64,000 nt of DNA from assembly GCF_910589235.1 (NCBI RefSeq), contig NC_060957.1:3972312-4036311 (forward strand), read 5' to 3'. The position numbers and the translations under genes were made by a program. Below, one piece after another: positions 14,921-27,955 of this stretch (within the stretch, counting starts at the first letter, position 1; every line of letters starts with the position of its first letter). The stretch comes from Vespa crabro. Its lineage: Eukaryota > Arthropoda > Insecta > Hymenoptera > Vespidae. Below the pieces are notes generated by a model. It ran no database searches. It saw only the letters and a program-made list of their open reading frames with translations, and was not told the DNA's origin.

Positions 14921-15035
14921 TTAATATCCATAATAATAATATCAATAATAACGGTAATAAAAATAATGGCGATAATAAGATTAATAATAAAAAATAATAA
15001 CGTTAATATCCATAATAATAATATCAATAATAACG
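14921..15035 (+). repeat. Local 82-bp duplication in satellite
   Basis: A 33-base string starting TTAATATCCATAATAATA occurs at 14921-14953 and again at 15003-15035, a spacing of 82 bases. It contains a CC dinucleotide rare in the array, so the two occurrences are related by duplication rather than by the core repeat. Confidence 0.75.
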
Positions 15036-15203
15036 ATTATAACGATAATAACGATAATAATAACTATAATAAAGGTATTAACGATAATAACAATAATAAC
15101 GAAAATATTAATAAAAATAATAAAGATAATAGCGGTAATAACGCTAATAATAATAATAATACCGTTAATAACGATAATAAAGATAATGACAATAAAATTG
15201 ATG

Positions 15204-15242
<39 letters not shown>
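15204..15242 (+). repeat. Pure (AAT)n run
   Basis: About 13 uninterrupted AAT triplets inside the degenerate array. Such pure runs indicate recent slippage within the older GATAATAAC background. Similar pure runs lie at about 41973-42004 and 58960-59004. Confidence 0.85.
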
Positions 15243-15246
<4 letters not shown>

Positions 15247-16268
15247 TAATAATAATAACAAGAATAACAATAATAACGATAATAATAATAACAATAATAC
15301 TGATAATAACGATAAGAACGATAATAATAATAACGACAATAACAATAAAAACGATAATAACGATAACATCGATAATCACGATAACAATATTAATGATAGT
15401 AACGATAACAACAATAATCATAATAACAAAAATAACAGTAATATGGGTAATAACGAAATGAAGAACAACAATAATATCGACAACGACGAAAATAATGGTA
15501 ACAATATTAATTATAACAAAATAATAACAATAATAACGATAATAATAATATTAACAATAATGGCGATAGTAACATTAATGATGATAATAATAATAAAAAT
15601 AATAACGTTAATAATGATAATATTGATAATAATAATAATAACAATAATCACAATAATAACGGTAATGATTATAATAATAATAAAAAAAATTACAAAGATA
15701 TAAAGGAATACAAAAATAAAAAAGATAGTAATATTAACAACGATAATAACGATAATAATGATACTAACGATAATAATAATACTAACGATTTAAACGACAA
15801 TAATAATAATGGTAATAAAAATAGTGGCAATAATAACAATATAAATAATAACAATAATAAAGACATAACGATAATAACGATAATAATAACAATAATAGCA
15901 AAAATAATAACGATAATGACGAAAATTATAATAACAATAACGACGATAATAAAACCAAAAATATTAACGATAATAACGATAATAACGATAATATCGATAG
16001 TTATAATAATAATAATAATAAAATAATAACTATAAAAACGTTTATAAAGATAATAATAATAACAATAATATAGATAATAACGATAATAACGATAAAAATA
16101 TAAACTATAATAACGATTATAATGATGATAATAATAATTATGAAAATGATAATAACGATAATATCGATAATAATAGTAATATTATTAATAAAGTAATAAC
16201 GATAATAACGATTATGACGATAATAATAATAACAATTGTAACGATAATAACGATATTAACGATAAGAA

Positions 16269-16375
16269 CGATAATGACGATAATATAATACTAATGATAA
16301 TAACAATAATAAAGATAATAACGATATTAACGATTAAAACGATAATGACGAAAATATAATACTCATGATAATAAA
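16269..16375 (+). repeat. Local ~71-bp duplication in satellite
   Basis: The string ATAATGACGATAATATAATA followed by CTAATGATAATA at 16271 reappears at 16342 with two substitutions, 71 bases apart. The ATAATACT landmark is unusual for the array. Confidence 0.65.
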
Positions 16376-17502
16376 TATAATAATAATAATAATAACAATA
16401 ATAGAGATAATAATGGTTATGACGATAATAATAATAATAATAACAAATGTAACGATAATATCGATAATTAAATTAACAAAGAGAATAAAGATAGTAACGT
16501 TAATAAACGTTAAAAAACGTTAGTAATAATAACAATAATTTCAGTATTAAAGATAATAATATTAACAATAATAACGATAATAACGATAACAACGATGATA
16601 ATAATTACATTTATAACGGGAATATCGATAATATCAATAATAACGCTAATATCGATAATAACTATAATGACGATTACAAAAATAACATTAATAACGATAA
16701 TAACGATGATAATAAGGACATTAATTACGTTAATAACGATACTATCGACAAAAACGTTAATAAGAAAAATAACAATATGAATAATTACAGTAATAACGGT
16801 AATAACGATTATAACGATGATGATAATTACATTAAAAATGAGTATAACGACAATAACGATATTAAAATTAATAACGAAAATAACGATAATAATGACAACA
16901 ACAATAGCAATAACAACAATAATTATTGAAATATTGATAACAATAATAACGATAATATCGATAATAATGATAACAATAATAAACAAAATAATTATAACAA
17001 TAATAACAGTAATAACGATAATAACAATAATTATAAAAATAATAATAACAATATTAACGATATTCTCGACATATCGGTAATAACGACAACAATAATAACG
17101 GTATTAACTATAATAACGATAATAAAGGTAACAATAATAACGATAATAAGGATAATAACGTTAATAACCATGATAATAATAACATTAATAACGATAATAA
17201 TGATGATAATAATAATATTAATAACGTAAATAACGATAATATAGTAATAACGATGATAATAATTACATTAATATCGAAAGTAACGATAATGGCAATATTA
17301 ATAAATGAAATAATAAATATAATAACGATAATAACGATAATAAAATCAACTGAAAAATCTATAATAAAGAAAATTATAATAATAATAATAACCATAATAA
17401 CGATAGTATCAATAATAATAAAAATAATAATAGAATAATCACGATAATAACGATTTTAATGATATTAATAATAACAATAATGACGATATTAACGATAATA
17501 AG

Positions 17503-17580
17503 GATATTAATAATTACAACAATAAGGACAATAACGATAATAACGATAAAAATAATGACATTAATAACGATAATAACGAT
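17503..17580 (+). repeat. Satellite cassette: GATATTAATAATTACAA half
   Basis: GATATTAATAATTACAA followed by an AATAAGG/AATAGCG element is one half of a two-part cassette. The same half occurs at about 40878, 55235 and 59441; the other half, GATGATAATAATTACATTAA, lies at 9244, 17252, 40962, about 55314 and 59484. Confidence 0.55.
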
Positions 17581-17714
17581 AATATGGATAATATCGATAA
17601 TAATAATAATAATAATAAAATAATAACGATAAAAACTTTTGTAAGAATAATAGTAATAACAAGAAGAAGGATAATAACGATAATAACGATATTAACGATA
17701 ATAACGATAATAAC

Positions 17715-17790
17715 GATAATATCGTTATTAACGATAATAACGTTGTTAATAATTTCCATATTAATGACGATAACGATATTAACGATGATA
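17715..17790 (+). repeat. Satellite cassette with reversed-triplet segment (partners ~19218 and ~22200)
   Basis: GTTRTTAATAATTT, in which ordinary plus-strand triplets are briefly replaced by their complements, occurs at about 17742, 19229 and 22204. Each is preceded by AACGATAATAAYGTT-like sequence and followed by several array-atypical triplets. The three occurrences look like diverged members of one higher-order unit. Confidence 0.5.
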
Positions 17791-20700
17791 ATAATCACAT
17801 TAAAAACGTGATAAACGATAATAACAGTAATAACGAAAATAACAATAATAACGACAAAGCGATAATAATAATAACAATTATAACGATAATACCGATAATA
17901 ATAATAACAATAATAACGATAATATCGATTATGACGATACTAATAATAACGGTGACAACGATAATAATAATAACAATAAAAAATATAATAAAGATAATAA
18001 CGATAATAATAGAATCTGTAAAAACGAAATAACGAAATTAATAATAATAATAACGATAATAACGATAATATCGTTAATAATAATAATAATAATAATAAAA
18101 TAATAACGATAATAAAGATTAAACGATAATAATATTTGCAATAATAACGATATAGCGATGATAACGATAATAATAATAACATTAATAATAACAATAACGA
18201 TAATAACGATAATAATAATAACGATAACAACGATAATAATAAGAAAAATAATAACGATAATAACGATAATAACGATTATAATAGTAACAATAATAACAAT
18301 AATAATGGTAATAACTATAATAACATCATTAATAATTTTAATAAAAATGATGATAACGATAATAACGATACTAATAAGAACAATAATATCGATAATAACG
18401 ATAATAGTAATGGTAATAATGACAATAATAACGATAATAACGATAATAAGCAAAATAATAATTATTAAAATAAAATAATAACGATAAAAACGATAATAAC
18501 GATTACAATAATTACATTAATAATGATAATAACGAAAAAAACGATAATAATAATTACAATAAGAATAATAAATACGGTAATAGCGATAATAAAGATGAAA
18601 AAACAATAACAATAATAATAATAATAACGATAATGTAGATAATAATTATATTACGGCAATAATAATACTAACGATATTAATGATAATAATGATAATAATA
18701 ATAACAATAATGGATGTAATAACGATATTTATATTAACAATAATAAAAATTATAAAGACAATAACGATGATAATAATAACATTAATAATGATAATAATGG
18801 TAAGAACGATAAGAATAATAACAATAACTACGATAAAAACGACAATAAAGATAATAATAATAATAACACAAACAACCATGATAACGATAATAACGATGAA
18901 AACGATAATAATAAATACAATAATAACAAATTTATCAATATGAACAATAATAACGATAAGAATAATAACGATAATAACGATGATAACGATAATAATTATA
19001 ACGATATTAACGACAATAAGAATAATAATAATAACAATAATAAGGATAATAACGAAAATATCGATATAACGATATAATGATAATAACGATAATAATAACA
19101 CTAATGAGAATAACGATAATAGTAATAATAATAATATCGACTATAACGATAAGAACGATAGCGACGATAATAATTATAATAAAAATAATACCGCTAATAA
19201 CGATAACAACGTTAATAACGATAATAATGTTATTAATAATTTATATAATAGTGCTAATAATCATATTTAGGATGATAATAATATCATTATTAACGACAAT
19301 AACGATAATAACGAAAATAACGTTAATAACGTTAATGACGAAAACAATAATAATGATAATAACGATAACAACGATAATAATAATAAAAATAAAAAGATAA
19401 TAACGATAATTATTATAATGACGATATTAATAATAACAATAATAACCATAATAATGATAATAACGATTATAAAAATTATAATTATAACGATAATAACGAA
19501 AATAACGATAACAATAGTTACAATAATAATGGTAATAATAATAATAACGATAATAATTATAACAATAATAACGGCCATAACAATAATTATAAAAATAATA
19601 ACAATTATATCGATAATAACAATATTAACAAAAATATTAATAATAACAATAATAACGATAATAACGATTAATACAATAAATATAATAATAATAATAACAG
19701 TAATAACAATAATAACGACAATTACCATAATAACTATAACAAAAATAATAATAATAGCAGTATTACCGATAATAACAAAAATAACGAATATAGCGATAGT
19801 AATATTAATAATAACAACAATAATAACGGTCATAACGATAATAATAAGCACAATAATAACGATAATAACGATAATAAAGATAATAATAATAAAAATAATA
19901 ATAGTAAGTATAATAACGATTATGACTATTACAATAATAACGATAATAACGTAAATAACGATATCAATAATAATAATAATAAAAATAAAAAAATAAAGAT
20001 AATAACGATAACATATATAATAATATATAACAAGAATAATAACGATAAAAACGATAATAATAATAACAATAATAACGATAGCAACGAAAATAACGATAAT
20101 AACGATATTATCGATGATAATAATAACATTAATAACGATTATGAAAATAATAACGTCAATAACGGTAATAATAACAATAATAATAACGATTATAATGGAT
20201 ATAACGATAATTACGATATTAAAAATAATAATAGTAACGAGAATAACATCAATAATATAATAATAACAATAATAATGAAAAACGATAATATCGATATAAA
20301 CGATAATAATGATAACAATAATAACAATATTAAGGACAATAAAGGTAACAATAATAACAGCAATTAAACGATAATATCGATAATAATAATAAATATAACA
20401 ATAATGGCGATAATAACTATAATAACGATCATAGTAATAAAAACAATAATATCGAAAATAACGATAATAATATTATTAATAATAAAATGAGAACGATTAT
20501 AATGCTTATAACGATAATATTAATAACAATAATAACTATAATAACGAAAAAACGATAGTAATAATAATAATAACAATAACAGCTGTAATAACTATAATAA
20601 GGATAATAGTAATAATCACAATAATAACGATAATAACGATAACCATAATAACTATAATTACGATAATAACGATATTAATAAAAACTTTAATAACGATAAT

Positions 20701-23700
20701 AACGATAATGATAATAATAATAATCATAATATCGATAAGATCGATAATAATAATTCTAATAATCAAATAATAACCATAATAACGATTATAACAGTAATAT
20801 ATTTAACAATAATAACGACATAACGATGATAACAATAATATCGATAATTATGATGACAATAGTAATAATAATAACGATATTGACGATAATAATAACGATA
20901 ACAACGATAATAATAATAAAAATAGTAACAATAATAATAGTAACAATAGTAACTATAATAAAGATAATAACGATAATAGTAATAAGAGCAATATAGATAT
21001 TAACGATAATGACGATAATAATAGTAAAAATAATCAATATAATATACATAATAAAGATAATAACGATTATAAGAATAATAATAATATTAATGATTATAAC
21101 GATAATAGAAGTATTAATAATAACAATAATAACGTTAATAATGAAATAACGATGATAAAAATTACAGTACAAACGATAAAAACGATAATAATATTAACAA
21201 TTATAAAGACAATAATGATAATGACTATCATGACGATATCAATAATAAGAATAATATCGATAATAACGATAATAACGGTTTATAATAAACACATTAGAAA
21301 CGATAATAACGATAATAATAATAATAATAACAATAAAGAAGAAAAAACGATAATAATAATAACAATAAAATAGATAATAACGATAATAACGATGATAATG
21401 ATGACATAAATTACAAAAATAACGATAATTACTAGAATTATAATAATTATAAAAGCAATATTTATGATAAAAACTATAATAACGATAACAATAATAACAC
21501 TAATAACGATAAAAGCAATAATAACGATAATGAGAATAATAACTATAAAACCGAAGTTGACGATAATAACGATAATAACGATAACGATAATATCGATAAT
21601 AACAAATAAATAATAATATTAATAACATTAATAATAATAATAATGGTAATAATGATAAAAATGATAATAATATTAACAATAATAACGGTAATAACGATAA
21701 TAATAATAATAATAATAAAGATAATAGCAATAATATCGATAATAATATTAATAATAAGAATAAAATATTAACAATAATAACGATTATAACGATAATAACG
21801 TAATAACGATAATAACGAAAGTAGTTTTAATAATAATAACAATAATATCAATAATAACGGTAATAACGATAATAACGATAATAATAATAACTACAATAGA
21901 GGAAATAAAGATAATAATAATAGTATTAATACCATAATAACGATAGTATCGGTAATAATAATAATAATAATAGAATAATAACGATAACTATTTTAACGAT
22001 AATAATAATAACAATAATAACGATAATAACGATAATATCGATAATAATAATAATAATAAAATGATAAGGATAATAACAATAATAACGATATTAACATAAT
22101 AACGATAATTACGAAAATAATAATAATAATGTTAGTAACGATAATAGTAATAATAATATTAACACTAATAATAACGATAATAACGACAATATCATTAATA
22201 ACGGTAATAATGTTATTAATAATTTCAATAATAATGATGATATCGATATTGAATATGATAGTAATTTCATGAATACCGTGAATGACCGTAATAAAGATAA
22301 TAACGTAAATAGCGATAATAACGAAAATAATAATAACGGTGATAACGATAATAAAGATAACAATATTAATGATATTAAAATAATAATGATAAAAACTATA
22401 ATAACGATAATAACATTAACAGAAATAAATATTATAACGACAATAACTATAATGACGACTTCAATAATAATAATAATAATAACAATAACAATAATAACGG
22501 TAATAACGATATTATCGATGATAATAATAACATTAATAACGATAATAACGGTAATAACGATTAGAGTAATTTCACTAATAACGAGAATAACGATAATAAC
22601 GATAAAAATGAAAACAATAATAAATATAATAACGATATTAACTATAATAACTATATCAGTAATAAAAGTAATAACGACAATAACGACAATAACGATTATA
22701 ATAGTAACACTAATAACAATAATAACGGTAATATTGACGATGACAATAATAAAGATATTAAAGATAAAAGTAATAACGATATTACTAATGACAATAATTA
22801 CAATAATTACGGTAATAATGACCATAACGGTAATATTAATAACAATAATTACGGTAATAACGATAATAACGATAATAACTGTAATTATAATAATAACAAT
22901 AATTACCATAATAATAATAACAACAATATCGATAATAACGATTATAACGATTAAAATGATATAAATAAAAACCATAATAACGTTAATAATTAATATTACG
23001 ATAATAATAATATTAACAATATCAACGGTATTAAAAATAATAACGATTATATTAATAATAATAGTAAAATAATAAAGTTAATAAAGGTAATAAAGATAAT
23101 AACGATGATGACGATAATAACAATAATTACGATAACAATATAAACGATAATAACAATATTAACGATAACATCAATTACGATATTACCAATAATAACGATA
23201 ATATTCTTGACAATAATAAAGGTAATAACGATAACTATAATAAGTGTAATAAAAATTATAACAATAATAACAATAATAATAATAACAATAATAATCATAA
23301 TAACGATAGTAACGATAATAACGGTTATAACGATAATAATAATAGTAATAATAATGATATCAATAATAACAATCATAACGAAAATTACTACAATAACAAT
23401 CACATCGTTAAGAATAATAATGATAATAACAATAAAGATAATAATAATAACAATAATACGATAATAACGGTAATAAATATAATAATATTAATAACGATAA
23501 AAACGATAATAACAATAAAAAAGATAATAATAATAATAAAGATAATAACGACAAAAATAATAGTAATAATTAGATTAATAACAAAAATAGCGATAATAAC
23601 GATAATAACGATAATAATAATATTAATAACAATAATAACGATAATAATGGTAATAACGGTTATAATTATAATAACAATAATACAAATTATAATAAAAAAA

Positions 23701-25086
23701 ATTACAATTTACAAAAATAACATTAATAACAATAATGGCTATAATAACGATCACTTCGGTTATATTAATAGAAAAAATAATAACGATTATAACGATAATA
23801 ACGATAATAATAATAATAATAATAACAATAATAACAAAAAAACGATAATAACGATATAAATAGAACAATATTATTAACGATATTAACGATAGTAATAATA
23901 AAAACGATAATAATAATAATAACGATAATAACGAAAGTAACGATACTATTAATAATAACTATAATAACGGTAATAATAATAAAACGATAAGAACAACAAT
24001 AAAAATAACAATAACAATAAAACGATAAGGTCGATCATAACGGTAATAATAATAATAACAATAATAACGATAATAACGATAATGACGATAATAATAATAT
24101 AATAAACAAGAATAAGGATATTAAAGACAATAACAATAAAAACGATAATTATAATAATAACAATAATTACTAAAATAACGATAATATTAATTATAACTAT
24201 AATAATAACGATAAGAACAATAAAAATAATAATAACGATAATCACGATAATAACGATCATAATAGTTATAATAATAATATTAACGACAAAAACGATAATT
24301 TTAATAATAACAATTATAACGATAATATCGATAATAATATTAATATTAATAATAACGATAACAACGATAATAAAGATAATAATAACATTAATATTAATAA
24401 TAACGATAATAAAGATAATAACGGTTATAATTATAATAACAATAATACCGATAATAAAGATAATGAAAAAATGACAATAACATTAATAACCATAATAACG
24501 ATAATAACGATATTACCGATAATGTTAAGAATAATAACAATAATAACAAAAATAACGATAATGACGATAATAACGATAATAGTAATTACCACAAATAAAG
24601 ATAATAACGATAATAACGATAATAAAGATAAAAATAATAACAATTATAACGATAATAACGATAATAACAACAAAAACGATAAAAATAATAATAACGATAA
24701 TAACGATAAAAATGGTTATAATAATAACAATAATAATAATAAAAACGATAATAATAATAACAATAATAACGATAATAACCGTCATAACGGTTATAGTAAT
24801 AATTACAATAATTAAGATAGTAACCATAATGACGGTAATAATAATAAAAATAATAACGGTAATAACTATAATAATAAAACTACCAAAAATAATAACGATA
24901 TTATCGATAATAATGATAATAACGATAATTAGAATAACAATAGTAACGATAATAACGATATTAAAGATAATAATGTTAATAATAATAACAATAATAACAA
25001 AAATAACGATAATAAAGATAATAATAATAACAATAATAACAATAATAACGATGATATTATTAATAATAATAATAACGATAAAAACG

Positions 25087-25135
25087 ATAATAACGGTATT
25101 ATATCAAAATATTACGGTATTATAGTATAATATAA
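25087..25135 (+). repeat. Atypical AT-rich interruption in satellite block 1
   Basis: Here the triplet pattern is broken by a segment in which ATTACGGTATTATA and CGGTATTATATC repeat each other across about 27 bases. It is the clearest short break of triplet order in block 1. No gene or known motif is visible. Confidence 0.5.
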
Positions 25136-27678
25136 TAATAATAATAACGATAATTACGATAATAACAATATAGAAGTTAATAATAATAATATCGAAATAA
25201 AAGATAAAAATAGTAATAATAAGAAAAATAATAACAAGAATAGCGCATATAACGATAATAACGATAATCAAGATAAAACGGATAATAATAATAACATTAA
25301 TGTTGATAATGACGAAAATAAAATTAATAATAATAATGACGATAAAAACGATAATAACGTTAATAAATATAATAACAATAATAATGATAATAACAATATT
25401 AACAAAAAGAAAGGTAATAATAATAATAAGAATAATAACGATAAAAACAAAATTAATAATAATATCAATAAGAACGATAACAACGATAATAACGATAATA
25501 AAGATAATAACGGTTATAATAATAATAACAAGAATACCTATAATAACGATAATAAAGAAAATTACAGTAACATTAATATTGTTTATAAAGATAATAACGA
25601 TAATAATAATAACAAAAATAATGCTAATAAGGGTAATAATGATAATAATAATAATAATAACAATAATAACGATAATAAGTATAATAACAGTAATGATAAT
25701 AATTATAATCATATCAAAAATTATGATTAAAACGGTTATAATGATAAAAACGATAATAACTATGATAAATGTATTAACGATAATAATAATAATAATAATG
25801 TTGATGATTATGACAATAATAATAATTAGATTAAAAACAATAATAACAATAACAACGATAAAAATAATAACAATAATAACGATAATAATATTAATAGCAA
25901 TAATAACGATAATAACGATAGTAACGATAATAATAAGAAAATAATAACGATAATAACCATAATAACTTTAATAGCGATAATTATAATAACAATAACAACG
26001 ATAATAACAATTATAACAATAAAAACGATAATAATAATAATATCGATAGTAACGATAATGACAATAATATTAATAACAATAAGAACGATAATATCGATAA
26101 TAGCTGTAAAAACAGTAATATCGAAGATAACAATAATAATAACGATATTATTAATAATAATCAATATTAATAATAACCATATAATCGATTATAAGGTTAA
26201 TAAAGAAAATAATAACGGTAATAATACTAATAACGATTGTAACGAGTATAATTATCTTAAGGATAAAGAAGATAATATCAATAATAACGATTATAACGAT
26301 GATAATAATAATAATATTAATATTTATATTAAAGCAATAACAATAATAATAAAAATAATAACGATAATAACGACAATAACGATAATAACGGTGATAACTA
26401 TAAAAAGGATTATAACGATAATAACGGTAATATCGATAGTAACGATAATAACAATAACAATAGCGATAATAACAACAGTAACGTTAATACTATTAATAAT
26501 GATAATAATAATAATTACGTTAATAACAATAAATTGATAATACTGATAATTAACTGTAATAATAATGATACTAATAATAGTAATAATAGTAATAATTATC
26601 GTATCGATAATATCGATAGCGGTATTTATAACGATAATAACGATAATATCGATTATAACGATTATAACGGAAATAACAATAATAACGATAAGTGCGATAA
26701 TAAAGTATATAACGATAATAATATTAATAATATCAATTATAATTATATTACTAATATTTACGATAATAATCATAATAACAACAATAAATTTCATAACGTT
26801 AATAATAATTAAAATAAGGATCATAATAATAACAATAATAATAAAAATAGAGAATAAAAACGATAATAACAATTGTAACGTATTAGTGATAATAATAAGG
26901 ATAATATTATTATTAATAATAATAGCGATGATGAAAATGAAAATAATTATAACGATAATAAATATAGTAAAGATAATAACGATTATAATAATATCGATAA
27001 AAACGATAATATGGATTATTTTAATAAAAACGATAATAACGATAATAACAATAATAACGAATATAACACTTAAAACGGTAATAACGAAAATAATGATAAT
27101 AAATATAATAATAATAATAATAATAAAAATATTAATTATAATAATAATAATAACGATAAAACAGTAATAATAAAAATCATGATAATTGCGATAATAACTA
27201 TAATAATAATTATTATATTAATAATATTAATAGTAATAATAATAACGATAAAAACTGTCAAAATAGAAATAACGATAACTGCAATAATAATGTTAATAAC
27301 TATAATAACGATAGTAACGATAATATCGATAATAACGATAATAACGATAGTAATGGTAATAAAGTTAATAAGGATAATATGAACGATAATAATAATTATA
27401 ACGATAAAAACGAAAATAACGATAATAATAACGATAATAATAATATTATTAATGATTATAATAATAACGATAATAACGATAATAATTACAATAACAATAA
27501 TAGTGACAACAATGATAATAACATTATTAACGATAATAATAACGATAATAATAATAATTATAACGATTATAAAGGTTATAACTATGTTAAGGATAATAAC
27601 TATCATATCAATAGATACGATAATAACTATTATAATAATAATATTAATATTTCTCCTTTTTTTTCTTTTTTTTTGATG

Positions 27679-27955
27679 GTCTGAGAATGCCGATCTTTAC
27701 ACACTATCGCACGACCCCTCCAATTAGAGGAGCACTTCACCATTTGGGTCCCCCATTAATGTCCCTGGAGTGTCTGGCTCGCCGTTGGAATAGGCACTAC
27801 CGACTAAACTTATATCCATCCTAATGGCATAGTGAAACTATCCCGGCACCGCTATGGGCCATTACTTCGAAATGGCGCTACTAAATGAGGTCCCTTTACG
27901 GGATTCTCCATTCGGCTCCATGGGTCACGAGACTCGTGCAAAATTAGGGTCAAGT
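27679..27955 (-). other. LINE-A copy 3 3'UTR
   Basis: Non-coding tail of copy 3. It shares with copies 1 and 2 the GTTTAGTCGGTAGTGCC block, a GACCCAAATGGTGAAG-like block and the terminal CTCAGACCATC before the A-tail, with more substitutions elsewhere. An open frame at 27854-28099 on the plus strand is antisense to this region and is not considered a gene. Confidence 0.75.

Larger units (their letters stand above)
1..24767 (+). repeat. Segmental duplication, copy A (LINE-A copy 1 plus downstream satellite)
   Basis: This stretch is repeated at 45461-64000. Anchors I matched by eye: 1 with 45461, the ORF1 start 1159 with 46619, the ORF2 start 2285 with 47743, the LINE 3' end near 5537 with 50972, and satellite points 6161/51539, 7580/53065, 8861/54350, 9467/55560, 20536/61627, 21152/62449 and about 24624/63857. 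The distance between partners is about 45.4-45.5 kb over the first 9 kb, then falls to about 41 kb and 39 kb, so copy B is about 6.2 kb shorter, mostly through loss opposite 9.9-20.5 kb. The matched satellite stretches share irregular, non-repeat substitutions, which excludes chance similarity of simple sequence. The left end lies outside the window. Matching between 9.9 and 20.5 kb is the least certain part. Confidence 0.88.
5569..27652 (+). repeat. Satellite block 1, degenerate (GATAATAAC)n
   Basis: About 22 kb in which the plus strand is built of triplets AAT, AAC and GAT, with the commonest order GATAATAAC. The plus strand is very rich in A and poor in C and G; most C and G occur as ACG or GAT. 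Common variants are GTT, ATT, GGT and AAA triplets. The array stays in triplet phase for hundreds of bases, so five of six frames are largely stop-free (DNN and IIT forward; VII, LLS and YYR reverse). This explains many long open frames here, up to 389 codons at 14534-15703; they show no protein family feature and are not genes. The block contains higher-order and local duplications listed separately. Confidence 0.93.

Noticed and set aside
14534..15703. 389-codon open frame, and similar long Ile/Thr/Asn/Asp-rich frames throughout the satellite (for example 36692-37825, 43498-44412, 22109-22975)
   Set aside because: The core GATAATAAC reads DNN and IIT forward and VII, LLS and YYR reverse, so five of six frames are stop-free by construction. 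No domain or non-repetitive content is present; starts arise from ATA-to-ATG changes.
22109..22975. Hydrophobic Val/Ile/Leu frames that resemble membrane proteins
   Set aside because: These are minus-strand readings of the satellite (VII, LLS). Hydrophobicity follows from the triplets and continues without domain structure.
5569..27652. CRISPR array
   Set aside because: No constant repeat separated by unique spacers of equal size; the repetition is a continuous degenerate 9-bp satellite in a eukaryotic TE context.
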